DNA of 64,000 nt from Cladocopium goreaui (GCA_947184155.2 CAMXCT020006744.1:149857-213856); one strand, 5' to 3'. Positions 41,926-53,904 are shown, numbered from the stretch's first letter. Translations and numbers: made by a program. Notes: generated by a model from the sequence alone, not told the origin.

Positions 41926-44900
41926 CCCGAAGTAAGAGCACCCGTACTTGGAAGCTGAAATTCGCTTAAAAATTCGAGCCAGATTCATGGCAAGTGGAAG
42001 GCACCACCACGTAGGATCGCCCCCACGTGGGCCCCAAACCTGTCACAAAAGCAAGTAAGGCCACATCAAGTAGGATTGCCTCCGGCTTGAACCCAACCTG
42101 CTTACGACAGCAGAGGCCTACAGCCTTGTGGCCACTGCCTGGCAATGATCATGGGCAACCTGTGAACCTCAAGTAGCGTTCCCTCTACTTGGAACCTGGC
42201 TTGCTGGGGCAGGCAAAACTAACAGCCTCCAGCTCTGCTGAAAACGCAAACATGGGTGCCAGCAAGTAGGATGACCCCCACTTGGACTCCAAACCTGAAT
42301 CACTAAGGCAATAAGGCCACACCAAGCAGGATCATCTCCTCCTTGAAACCCAACCAGCTTAAGCCCACAGCCCTGTGGGCACTGCCTGGCAATGCCCATG
42401 GGCAACCTGTGAACCTCAAGTAGCGTTACCTCTACTTGGAAACCTGGCTTGCTGGGGCAGTCAAAACCAACAGCCTCCAGCTCTACTGAGAACGTTAAAA
42501 AAAAAGAAGAAAAAAAAAACGGGTGCCAACGAGTAGGACCCTCACTTGGACCCCAAACCTACGTCACTGAAGCCAAGCAGAATATTTCCTGCTTGAAACC
42601 CAAACGGCTTGAGACAGCAGAGGCCCATATCTGTGAGCGCACTGCCGACACCCAGCTTGCTTGGGGGAGTCAAAACCAACAGCAGCCCACGCTGCTGAGA
42701 TTGCAAAATCCAAGTTTCCAGAAGTAGGATCACCCCTACTTGGAAACTGAAATTCGCTGAAAATTCGAGCCATATTCATGGCAATTGCTAGGCACCCTCA
42801 GGTAGGATCACCCCCACTTGGATGCCGAACTTATGTCGCTAAAGCAAGTAGGGCTACACTAAGTAGGATTACCTCCTGCTTGAAACCCAACCAGCTTGAG
42901 ACAGCAGAGGCTTACAGCCCTGTGGTCACTGCCTGGCAGTGCCGGTGGGCAAGCTGTGACCCTCAAGTAGCGTTACCTCTACTTGGAAACCCAGCTTGCT
43001 CGGGAAAAGTCAAAAACCAACAGCCTCCAGTTTACTGAATGCTCAGAACCTCAGGTGTCCCGAAGTAGGAGCACCCGTATTTGGGAGCTGAAATTCGCTT
43101 AAAAAATTCGAGCCAGGCTCCTGGCGGGTGTTGGGTACCACCACGTAGGATTGACCCCACTCGGATCCCAAACCTATGTCACAAAAGCAAGTAAGGCTAC
43201 ATCAAGCAGGAGTGCCTCCTGCTTGTAACCCAACCTGCTTAAGACAGCAGAGGCCCACAGCCCTGTAGTCACTGCCTGGCAATGCCCATGGGCCACCTGT
43301 GATCCTCAAGTAGCGCTACCTCTACTTAGAAACCTAGCTTGCTGGGGGCAGTCAGAACCAATAGCCTCCAGCTCTGCTGAAACCGCAAAAATCCAAGTTT
43401 CCAGAAGTAGGAACACCCCTACTTGGAAACCGAAATTCGCTTAAAAACTGGCGCTACATTCATGGCGAGCAGGATCACCCCCACTAGGGCCCAAAACATA
43501 TGTCACTAAAGCAATAAGGTCACGCCAAGCAGGATTACCTCCTGCTTGAAACCCAACCTGCTTAAGACAGCAGAGGCCCACATCTCTGTGCTCACTGCCG
43601 CCACCCAGCTTGCTTGGGGAAGTCAAAACCAACAGCCCCCAGCTCTGCTGAAATTGCAAAAATCCAGTTTCCAGAAGTAGGATCACACCTATTTGGAAAC
43701 TGAAATTCGCTTAAACAATTCAAGCCATATTCATGGCAACAGCTGGGCACCCTCAGGTAGGATCACCCCTACTTGGACGCCGAACCTATGTCGCTAAAGG
43801 AATTAGGGCCACACCAAGTAGGATTGCCTCCTGCTTGGAACCCAACCTGCTCAAGACAGCCCTGTGGTCACTGCCTGGCAGGGTCGATGGGCAACCTGGG
43901 CTTCTCAAGTAGCGTTGCCTCTACTTGGGAACCCAGCCTGCTTGGGGCAGTCAAAACCAACAGCCTCCAGCTCTGTTGAAATTGCAAAAACAAACCATGT
44001 TTCCAGAAGTAGGATCACCCCTACTTGGAAACTCAAATTCGGTTGAACTTCAAGCCATATTCATGGCAAGTGTTGGGTACCCACCAGTAGGATCACCCCC
44101 AATTGGAAGGACCCTATGTCGCTAAAGCAATTAAGGCCACACCAAGTAGGATTGCCTCCTGCTTGGAACCCAACCTGCTTAAGACAGCAAAGGCCCACAC
44201 CCCTGTAGTCACTGCCTGGCAGTGTCGATGGGGAACCTGTGAGCCTCAAGTAGCGGTGCCTCGACTTGGAGACCTAGCTGGCTTGGGGCAGCCAAAATCA
44301 ACAGCCTTTAGCTCTGCGGAAATTGCAAGAATCCAGTTGCCAGAAGTAGGATTTCATAGCAGGTGTTGGGCACCCTCAAGTAGGACTACCCCCACTTGGA
44401 CCCAAAACCTATGCCACTAAAGCAATAAGGCCACACCAAGTAGGGTTACCTCCTGCGTGGAACCCAACCTGCTTAAGACAGCAGAGGCCCACAACCCTCT
44501 GGTCACTGCCTGGCAGTGTCGATGGGCAACCTGTGGCCTTCAAGTAGCGTCACCTCTACTTGGAAACCCAGCCTCCTGGAGGGAAGTCAGACCCAACAAC
44601 CTCCAATTCTGCTGAATTTGCAAAAAAAAACAAGTGCCCAGAAGTAGGATCACCCCTACTTGGTAGCTGAAATTCGCTTAAAAATCCGAGCCAGATTCAT
44701 GGCAAGTGCTGGGCACCAAAACGTAGGATCGCCCCCACTTGGACCCCAAAACTATGTCACGAAAGCAAGTGCGGCCACACCAAGTAGGATGACCTCCTGC
44801 TTGAAACCCAACCTGCTTAAGACAGCGGAGGCCCACAGCCCTGTGGTCACTCCCTGGCAGTGCCAGTGGGCAACCTGTAATCCCCAAGTAGCGTTACCTC

Positions 44901-47777
44901 TACTTGGAAGCCCAGCTTGCTTGGGGCAGTTAAAACCAACAGCCTCCAGCTCTGCTGAAATGCCAAAAAAAAAAGAAAGCAAGTTGCCCAGAAGTAGGAT
45001 CACCCCTACTTGGAAGCTGAAATTTCCTTAAAATTTCAAGCCATGTTCATGGCAGGTGTTGGGCACTCTCAAGTAGGACCACCCCCAACTTGGATCCAAA
45101 ACCTATGCCACTAAAGCAATAAGGCCACACCAAGTAGGGTTACCTCCTGCGTGGAACCCAACCTGCTTAAGACAGCAGAGGCCCACAACCCTCTGGTCAC
45201 TGCCTGGCAGTGTCGATGGGCAACCTGTGGCCTTCAAGTAGCGTCACCTCTACTTGGAAACCCAGCCTCCTGGAGGGAAGTCAGACCCAACAACCTCCAA
45301 TTCTGCTGAATTTGCAAAAAAAACAAGTGCCCAGAAGTAGGATCACCCCTACTTGGTAGCTGAAATTCGCTTAAAAATTCGAGCCAGATTCATGGCAAGT
45401 GCTGGGCACCAAAACGTAGGATCGCCCCCGCTTGGACCCCAAAACTATGTCACGAAAGCAAGTGCGGCCACACCAAGTAGGATTACCTCCTGCTTGAAAC
45501 CCAACCTGCTTAAGACAGCGGAGGCCCACAGCCCTGTGGTCACTCCCTGGCAGTGCCAGTGGGCAACCTGTGATCCCCAAGTAGCGTTACCTCTACTTGG
45601 AAGCCCAGCTTGCTTGGGGCAGTTAAAACCAACAGCCTCCAGCTCTGCTGAAAATGCCAAAAAAAACAAGTTGCCCAGAAGTAGGATCACCCCTACTTGG
45701 AAGCTGAAATTTCCTTAAAATTTCAAGCCATGTTCATGGCAGGTGTTGGGCACTCTCAAGTAGGACCACCCCCAACTTGGACCCAAAACCTATGCCATTA
45801 CAGCAATAAGGCCACACCAAGTAGGGCTACCTCCTGCTTGAAACCCAACCTGCTTAAGACAGCAAACGCCCACATTTCTGTGCGCACTGCCGACACTCAG
45901 CTTGCTTGGGGCAGTCAAAACCAACAGCCTCCAGCTCTGCTGAAAACGAAAACCTCCAAGTCTCCACAAGTAGGGTCACCCCTACTTGGAAACCAAAATT
46001 CACTTAAAAACTGACGCCACGTTCATGGCAAGTGTTGGGCACCAACGAGTAGGATCACCCCGACTTGGACCCAAAACAATTGTCACTAAAGCAAGTACGG
46101 CCACACCAAGCAGGATCACCACCTGCTGGAAACCCAACCTGCTTAAAACAGCAAGCGCCCACATTTTTGTGCGCACTGCCGACGCCCAGCTTGCTTAGGG
46201 CAGTCAAAACCAACAGCCTCCAGCTCTGCTGAAAACGAAAACCTCCAAGTTTCCACCAGTAGGGTCACCCCTACTTGAAAACCAAAATTCGCTTAAAAAC
46301 TGACGCCACGTTCATGGCAGGTGTTGGGCACCAACGAGTAGGATCACCCCCACTTGGGCCCAAAACATATGTCACTAAAGCAATAAGGTCACGCCAAGCA
46401 GGATTACCTCCTGCTTGAAACCCAACCTGCTTAAGACAGCAGAGGCCCACATCTCTGTGCTCACTGCCGCCACCCAGCTTGCTTGGGGAAGTCAAAACCA
46501 ACAGCCCCCAGCTCTGCTGAAATTGCAAAAATCCAGTTTCCAGAAGTAGGATCACCCCTATTTGGAAACTGAAATTTGCTTAAATTTCAAGCCATACTCA
46601 TGGCAACTGCTGGGCACCCTCAAGTGGGATAATCCCCACTTGGACGTCGGACCTATGTTGCTAGAGCAAGTAAGGCCACACCAAGTAGGATTACCTCCTG
46701 CTTGGAACCCAACCTGCTTAAGACAGCAGAGGCCCACAACCCTCTGGTCACTGCCTTGCAGTGTCGATGGGCAACCTGTGGCCTGCAAGTAGCGTCACCT
46801 CTACTTGGAAACCCAGCCTCCTGGAGGGAAGTCAGACCCAACAACCTCCAGTTCTGCTGAATTTGCAAAAAAAAACAAGTGCTCAGAAGTAGGATCACCC
46901 CTACTTGGTAGCTGAAATTCGCTTAAAAATTCGAGCCAGATTCATGGCAAGTGCTGGGCACCAAAACGTAGGATCGCCCCCACTTGGACCTCAAAACTAT
47001 GTCACGAAAGCAAGTGCGGCCACACCAAATAGGATTACCTCCTGCTTGAAACCCAACCTGCTTAAGACAGCGGAGGCCCACAGCCCTGTGTTCACTCCCT
47101 GGCAGTGCCAGTGGGCAACCTGTGATCCTCAAGTAGCGTTACCTCTACTTGGAAACCCAGCTTGCTTGGGGCAGTCAAAGTAACCAACAGCCTCCAGCTG
47201 CTGAAATGGCCAGAAACCAAGTTGCCCAGAAGCAGGATCACCCCTACTTGGAACTGAAATTGTTCTTAAAACTTCAAGCCATATTCATGGCAGGTGTTGG
47301 GCACCCTCAAGTAGGACCACCCCCACTTGGACCCAAACCCTATGCCCCTAAAGCAATACGGCCATACCAAGTAGGGTTACCTCCTGCTTGAAACCCAACC
47401 TACTTGAGAACGCAGAGGCCCACAGCCGTGTGGTCACTCCCCCTGTGGTCCAAGCAATACTCATGGCAAGTGTTGGGCGCCATCAAGGAGGATCACCCCC
47501 GCTTGGACCCCAATATATGTCACGAAAGCAAGTACGGCCACACCAAGCAGGATCACCTCCTGCTGGAAACCCAACCTGCTTAAAACAGCAAACGCCCACA
47601 TTTCTGTGCCCACTGCCGACACCCAGCTTGCTTGGGGAAGTCAAAACCAGCAGCAGCCAGCGCTGCTGAAATCGCAAATATCCAGGTTTCCAGAAGTAGG
47701 ATCACCCCTACTTGGAAACTGAAACTCGCTTAAAAAGTCAATTCATATGCATGGCAAGTGTTGGGAACCCTCAAGTG
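41918..47777. repeat. Tandem array of about 18-20 units (340 or 290 bp), rich in small hairpins
   Basis: The anchor TTCATGGCA or a close variant recurs at about 41985, 42774, 43449, 43728, 44056, 44352, 44696, 45051, 45388, 45732, 46020, 46310, 46591, 46938, 47283, 47460 and 47750. Spacing is about 340-355 in long units and 280-290 in short ones, which lack one hairpin block of about 55 bp. A long unit has four imperfect hairpins with stems such as AAGTAGG/CCTACTT and a loop ATCACC or ATTACC. The units are diverged, so the array is not very young. The repeated 70-120-residue open frames follow from the period and lack selection-like features. Confidence 0.9.
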
Positions 47778-49010
47778 CTGGGCACGCAGTGCAAACAGAG
47801 CCAAATGGATCAAATGGCCGAGCTTTGCTAACCCCGAATTGCTAGAGCGCCCTCTCACCAAGGTCATGACTGCGGCAACGTTGTCGAGGAACCAGAGACC
47901 ATGTCGATGTCGAAAAAGGTCGGGGCGCTCGATCAAGGCGCACAACACCATAGAGAGCTCCAGTTGCGTGCCTTGATGGCCATGAGACCGCCATACCCGA
48001 CTCGCCCAGAAATACCTTGCTCCAAGAAGATTGCAAGTCTATAAAGTTTGGAAGCTGTGCCTCGAGTAAAGTGGCCTGCTTGACGTGCTGTGGCAAGACA
48101 TCACGAACTTTGCCATGGAGTCTGGTGCGGGCCCAAAAACGAAGATGACCTGTCTTATTGATGCAACTCAGGTCATGGGTAAGTCCCAAAGAAGCGCCAG
48201 TGCTCTGCATGGTCTGCGTTTTGTCTTCCGCAAATAAAGATCCGATCATCAGGCATAGTTGTTTCATCGCCCATTGCCCGGAGCCCTTGGCAGAGCGGAC
48301 ATCAGTGATCGCGGCATTAAAGTACAGGGATGTCAAAACTTGGCAATACCAGCGAGTCAGCGCTTCCAACAGTCTGGGAAAATCAGTTGAACGAAGTGAT
48401 TGCCAGGGGGAGCCTAAACAAGAGGCCTGCATAGACCTGGGATACCGGAGTTTGCCACTCATCAGTGAAACCAGACGACAACGCAGCCTAAGCTCTCCTG
48501 CTGACATGGGGCAGTACCTGTAGGCAGACGGCAGGTCCTCTTAGCCTGTCTCCCAGGCATCATGGTGACAAAACTCGGCGACCTCGTCCTCAGACCAACG
48601 ACGCATAACCAGGCTTATGGGCGACTACATAGTGTAAGCATGTTGGCATCGGAAGAAAGGTCTGATTGCCCTCCGGTGTCACCGTTGTCGATGACTCGTT
48701 GTTTCCCCGAACTTTGGGTGGTCACACAGCGCAGGATAAGACGATGTGCCCGGCCGCCAATGTCCCTGAGGAACTCTGCTCGCCGCAGAGGAGGTGTACA
48801 AAAACCGTTTCTGGCGTCTTCCAAGAACTGCTGCAGCAAGAATGCATCGCTTCGCCACGTGCTGCTTGAACTCCAGGAACGCAGCAGCATGGAGGAGCGA
48901 CGCCTCGGTGGCCGCCGGGATATCGCTCCCACGAAGCTTACGCTGCATGCACGGTCTCCCCTTGCAACTACCAGGTCACCCCTTACGATGCTTGTAACCA
49001 ACCAGGTCAC
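47776..49010 (-). pseudogene. Reverse transcriptase and RNase H (upstream copy), inactivated
   Basis: In transcript order: about 49010-48615 includes SSGKQRVIDNGDTGGQSDLS, the fingers/palm start of a reverse transcriptase. About 48540-48480 has DLPSAYRYCPMSAGELR, motif A with its aspartate. About 48330 has TSLYFNAAITD where a YxDD box is expected, so both catalytic acids appear lost. About 48200-48080 has GASLGLTHDLS and FWARTRLHGKVRDVL, the thumb/connection. Then RHRHGLWFLDNVAAVMTLVR and LALFALRAQ of RNase H, which stops abruptly at the array border at 47777. Several frame changes separate the parts. The family resembles dinoflagellate RT/RNase H retroelements; closer class is unclear. Confidence 0.6.
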
Positions 49011-49075
49011 CCCTGGTTATTGATGTGGTGAGCCGCTCAATCAAGGTCTAGGAAGGTCACCCCTTACCAGGGCCA

Positions 49076-49198
49076 GGAAAGAAACAGCAATGAATGCTAT
49101 TTTGGCTCAGCTCCACTTGAGCCAAAATGAAAGCATTCATTGACTCACTTAAAGATGACACATGCACACCCAAGCCTGCCAAACTCAATGCATGAATA
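49076..49198 (-). repeat. A1 terminal repeat
   Basis: 123 bp copy of A2 at the presumed 5' end of the element. It includes the hairpin at 49089-49141 with the spliced-leader-like arm at 49116-49129. Confidence 0.9.
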
Positions 49199-49325
49199 TA
49201 TTTACTTATTTATTTATTATAATCATGATGATAATCATAATAATAATTAATAATAAATAAACAAAAACAAATAAACAAATAATAATAACAATGAGAAGAA
49301 GAAGAAGAAGAAATATAAATTGTAG
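49199..49325. repeat. AT-rich simple repeat
   Basis: TTTA, ATAATA, AAACAAAT and GAAGAA units border the element. Confidence 0.8.
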
Positions 49326-49439
49326 TATATGTATACTTCTGTATAAATGCACGCATATGCGTGCGCGATCGTGCGCGTGTGTATGTCGTCAGTCACTATC
49401 CGTCACTGGGTCGAGATCCAACAATCAAAGCCCCAATGC

Positions 49440-49660
49440 CAAATCTTCCAAGCAGCTGGCATCCCCTTGGTCATGAAATGTAGCGTTCAACTCCACCGCC
49501 TTCAGTCTGGCAGCATACTTTCCCGCCGCCACGCCCATGAAGCCACAGGTGCCCACCAAACCTTCGCCACTTCCCACAGAACCCATGTTCCGTGCCGGCG
49601 CTTGAGCTGCCAGCATATCATCCACATCCCAACCCGCAGCTTCACCAAAGGTCAAAAGGT
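49440..49660 (-). CDS. Possible exon, unassigned
   Basis: The minus-strand frame FGEAAGWDVDDMLAAQAPAR followed by Gly/Ala-rich sequence has protein-like composition. Another short frame ends in a stop at about 49763 (DEYFLSAMAVRQD). Neither has a known family. Confidence 0.25.
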
Positions 49661-50079
49661 TGTTCTCATCTGCATGGGTCTGGGCATCCTGGGGTCACTT
49701 CTTAGCCCAGGAGTGGCTGCTTCTGAGTGAAGCTGAAAAGTTGGGCAACCCTTAACCCCTCAGTCCTGACGCACGGCCATTGCAGACAAGAAGTACTCGT
49801 CAGCAGAGAGTGGGTGTCCAACCTCGCTTGGATGAGGTTTGATGAAGTGGCATTGGCAAATTGGCTTCAAATTCTCGGCCCTGAAAGCCATCCATAATAT
49901 TGATAGGGAAGCGAATCCAGTGGCTGGCACCTCCCCTCCCACATGTGGGTATGTGCGATTCATGGTGGATGTGACTCTGGTGCAATCAACATGGCACCAC
50001 AGGGCGCCAGTTTTTCCAAGAGCCACCTATATTACATATAGATACATATAGTGATGTACTGACATAAATGTATGATTAT

Positions 50080-50197
50080 AGAATTATAGAATTATAGAAT
50101 CACTTAATTATATATATAGTTCTAATTATATATATATAGTTCTGTAGTTACATATAGAGAGAGAGAGAGAGCGAGAGAGACATTTATATATATATAT
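50080..50197. repeat. ATAGAAT, TATATAGTTCT and GA microsatellites
   Basis: Three adjacent simple repeats, the last a GAGAGA run at 50155-50180. Confidence 0.85.
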
Positions 50198-50629
50198 GCC
50201 CCGCTCTTTTCTACAAGCAAAACAAGACAATGCCCTACGAGCAGCCACATCTATACTATGTCAGATCCACGTTGTTTCTGCTGAAAGTTCCACTCTAATC
50301 ATCTTTCCAAAACCCAGTAGCCAGCCACATGATTCCATCATCCTAATCAAAATATTGACCCGCGAACATCCCACAATAGTTTCCATCTATTGCTGATGTT
50401 CCTTTCGACGGCGATTCTACAGTCATAGTCATAATTGATTACCAAATGGTTCTGCATTGGCCTCTGAAATCACCTGTATTGCTTCATTGTCCAATCATTC
50501 TCATTAAATCCCAATTGATCCCGATTACATCTCAAGATTCTTATTCCTCCCGTATCTTCTTCATCAAAGCCATTCAAATCCAACCTGCCCAAGTCATCCC
50601 AAGTCACCAAGCGCGGAATGGAGCTGGGC

Positions 50630-50815
50630 TGCATCCCTTGCAGGTGCCTTAAGAGCGATGCGCCACGGGGCATCCAGCCCTTGCTCGGGCGGCCCTTGCC
50701 CTGGCGGCCCTTGCCCTGGCGGCCCTTGCCCTGGCCCTCCTTGCCCTGGCCCTTGCCGGGCGCAGGGTGCGACATGGCAATGCGGAGTGTTTCTTGGGTC
50801 TGCTGGGGCTGACAT
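50630..50815 (-). CDS. Exon with Gln-Gly-Lys-Gly repeats
   Basis: The minus strand reads PAPGKGQGKEGQGKGRQGKG and continues with (R)QGKG units, then WMPRGASLLRHLQG. The GGCCCTTGCC DNA repeat creates the peptide repeat. Basic Gly-rich tails of this kind often bind RNA. The gene is unknown and could follow the PPR gene upstream. Confidence 0.35.
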
Positions 50816-51745
50816 CTGATCATCTGATGATCATCTGGTTGAGTGGGTTCAACTAAGACTAAAACAGGACATTATCTCTCAAAAACATATGTAAACAGTA
50901 AACACGTCCAAAACCTATTCGTTCAGTCTGTCAAATGCGATCATCATTCCATACTAATCCAGGTAGAACGGAACACCAAAGGAGGATTGGAAACCTTGAA
51001 ATTAGACTGACACTTAGTAATTTGCCACCTGATGAGCATGTGAGCGTGGCAAGATGCTCCCATCCGATTTCCCTGTCCCAAAAGGAAATGTTTCAAGACA
51101 TATCGATCCAGAGTGGAAGTGTCTGCAATTTCACTTGAGAAGCTGCAAGGTACGCATCAAGGTCCGCAAACATAAAATATGAAAGCTAGAGAGCATCAGT
51201 CCCTACCACGCCCATTACCCCATCATCCTTGCCCCATCATTGCACCTTAAGTTCAATAAAATCTGAGTTTTTATCAACTTACGTCAGAAAGCTCACGAAG
51301 CATCACTCATTCGTCATCATTGTTCGTTGTCAAGGCAGGGGGCGTGCTCCCTGGGCTCCCTAAGTGTGCTGTGTCAAAGCCCGGGTTAATGTGCGATGAC
51401 GTGATATGACATGTAATTGTTGATAGTTCGTAGAAGTGCTTACATCGTAAGTTATATGTAATTGTCAGTAATTGCTTCCAATGCCACTGCTTTCATCTGC
51501 TTTACACTTTATCTCGACATGCTCCGTACATCTCAGTATCACTGAATCCACATCTGAGAATCTGAGCCCATGTTCTTCCTTTTTCAGTTCTCGCACCCAG
51601 CCACTCCCCGTCCCAAACTGCGTCGCCATTTTTGTCCCCACGGCGCTCTGGATTCAGTCCCCCCACGTGAATCATAGGGCCAATCTTCAACCCTCATGAT
51701 GACCCAATGATTCTAAGAAATTCTAAGTGTCCCAAGCGTTCAACC
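50816..51745. other. Stretch without a recognised gene
   Basis: Unique sequence with no exon I can support. Confidence 0.3.
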
Positions 51746-51749
51746 ATCA

Positions 51750-53830
51750 ATTCTGTCCGGCTACGTGCTCCTCCAGGGCGTGCGCATCGGTTGGGCCCCA
51801 GGTTCACCATTGCTTCGATGTTGGTCCAGTCTTTTGCCAGCGACAACGCTTGAAGGCCTCCATGCAAAAAAGTGGAGATGCATATATATGTCTGCAGACT
51901 ATATGTATCTATTTATTCATTTATTATCATTTATAATCATTTATTCAGTTTTATAATCATCAAAGTCGTTGGAGATGAATTGTGTTGAATATGTTGAATT
52001 GTACTCAACACCTCGCCTGGACGCAGCCACCAACATCTCTCCCTTCTCACATGCGCTGATGGCAGCATTGAAGGTGATCTCATTCGGTTGGACCTGGTCT
52101 GTCTTCCCTTGGGTCCAAAGGAATAAAAAAAATAAAATGGTCATTGCATGTCATTGCTATTCTTACTATTTGAAATTTCTGGAAAGTTGCAAAGTCTTGA
52201 TGAAGAATCAGAGAATCTGTGGAAATGGATGGAAATGGGAGAATGGCACGCTCCCACGTTGACTCGCCCAAGGAAACCGACTCATGCTGGTAAGTGATGA
52301 TCAATGATAAAGGTTGGATTTAATCCCATTGTGCCGGTTCCAATTTTTGTCGCATAAATCCCTATGTTTTACCAATGAGATTGTTAAATCAAATCTGTTT
52401 TTTGGCGTAAAATTCACCAAATTTGGTTGCATATATATATATATATTGTGTGTGTGTGTATAGATATAGATAAAATCTCATGGTGCAAAAACCTGCATAC
52501 CCCATTTAATGTGGGCCTTCTGGAACTTCAACTGCCCCAAGATCTCCTTGGCTCGTCGCCATCGGCCCATCTTTTCGCAGGCGCTCACCACTGCGCTGGC
52601 ACCGATGACGTCCAGCGGCTCGGTCGCCAGGCTAAGAGCCGAGACCCAGAGGTGGGCCTTCTCCAGGGAGCTCAACACTGCATTGCCTCAAGGAGTGGCG
52701 GAAAATCACGGTTTGTTCTGGGGAAAAACGTCCTGAAAAACATCCATTTTTTGCCAGCGCTGAAGCCATGTACCACATTTCTGGGCGGCTTTGCAACGTG
52801 GGCTACCAGAATTTACGGAAATGCTTGTGGGAAACTAATTGGTGGGTTTCCAGCTATGGACATGTTTCGCTATCAAAACTAACTCCATCTATGGATTGGA
52901 AAATCAGATAAACCAGGTTTGCTCATAGAAAAACATCCATTTTGATGGAGATTTGTGTGTGGGAAACCATGTTGACCGAAAAAACATCTAGGACTCTAGG
53001 AAAGAATATGTTTCATGGATTCGTATATGTATTCTGAAATAAGCCCCCCGAACTAAACAACGTATGGCAAGAGAAGGATTCAGAAGGCATCTTCCAGAAA
53101 TGGAATCATTTTTTGGAGCATGTGCAGGAAAACATCCATTTCCATAATCAATCAAATCAATTGAATATGTCCATCCAACTTGGAACCGTTCCCCGCAAGA
53201 TGGATATGCACCAAGACTTGTGGAATGGGCATTGCCAAAGCTATCCCAAATCATCCATTATGGATCATAATGGCATATCCCCGGCTATTGGGTTGAAAAT
53301 TGGAGATGGAGCATGCCAAGTTGCAGGAATAGGTCGCATCACCACCTGGCATAGGACATCTGACCAGCTGCCGTTGCAGGGCCATGGTTTCCTCCCAGCG
53401 GCCACACTTCTCGCAGGCACTGCAGGCAGCACTCAGTGCCCAAATGCCAGCGACAGTGGCCATGAAGAAATCAGCCAGGACTTGCAATCCACGCCTGGGT
53501 AGCTGGTGGATGCTGGTGGCATAGGATGGCATACGATGGCATCGACATTCTTCACTCGCCCGGACGTTCCAAATTACAAGAAGACTTTTGGTCTGAGTTC
53601 TGAGGTAATTTCAATGCTTGCTGAGATCGTTTACAAGCATGCCAAGTATGCCCGTTCACAAGCGAGATTCTGCCATTGCCAAGCCCTTTCCATGGCGCTT
53701 GTAATGGCGCTCATAGTCACCAGGTCCAGTTGATGTCCAGATGCCAGCAGTAGAGCTTCTGACCTGAAGCAAGACAGTCGCACCACAACAAAGTCTTGGA
53801 GTCCGCCCATAGACGTGCTGCAGATCTTCA
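51750..53830 (-). CDS. PPR-repeat protein gene, downstream exons
   Basis: Continuation, beyond element 2, of the PPR exons at 61770-63978. In transcript order: about 53745-53630 ([20 protein letters not shown]), 53500-53330 ([20 protein letters not shown]), 52690-52520 ([20 protein letters not shown]) and 52105-51990 ([19 protein letters not shown]). A weaker piece is at about 51850-51760 ([19 protein letters not shown]). The recurring [17 protein letters not shown] core is the typical dinoflagellate PPR repeat, about 35 residues each. Such proteins bind chloroplast or mitochondrial RNA; no targeting peptide can be seen because the first exon is outside the recognised set. Introns are a few hundred bases and partly AT-rich. 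Confidence 0.65.
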
Positions 53831-53899
53831 AACGCACTGTGGGAATTGCTCCATACACATGCGATAAATGGGAGGCGAAGGTGTCCAACAAACTTTTTG

Positions 53900-53904
53900 C
53901 AAAC
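53900..53904. repeat. Target-site duplication of element 2 (left)
   Basis: CAAAC, matching 61506-61510. Confidence 0.92.

Larger units (their letters stand above)
40654..49198 (-). mobile_element. Decayed RT/RNase H retroelement with split terminal repeats and an internal hairpin array
   Basis: On the minus strand the order is A1 (49198-49076), reverse transcriptase, RNase H, a 5.9 kb tandem array, a second RNase H copy, B1 (41338-41131), A2 (41129-41007), 146 bp of other sequence, and B2 (40860-40654). The outer end of A1 and the outer end of B2 both coincide with the A2/B1 junction. This is the A1...B1-A2...B2 arrangement known from PAT/Ngaro-type elements. It could also come from a head-to-tail tandem pair with an internal deletion. 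No tyrosine recombinase frame is seen. The bases TATTTAC occur just outside both ends (40647-40653 and 49199-49205) and may be a target duplication, but the region is AT-rich. Coding parts are broken, so the copy is dead. Confidence 0.65.

Noticed and set aside
44660..45718. Recurring 105-123-codon plus-strand frames in the tandem array
   Set aside because: They recur because the period is near a multiple of three. Start and stop drift between units and homopolymer runs shift the frame.
41918..47777. CRISPR array
   Set aside because: Repeat units are 280-350 bp, diverged and contiguous, with no short constant repeat and unique spacer pattern, in a eukaryote.
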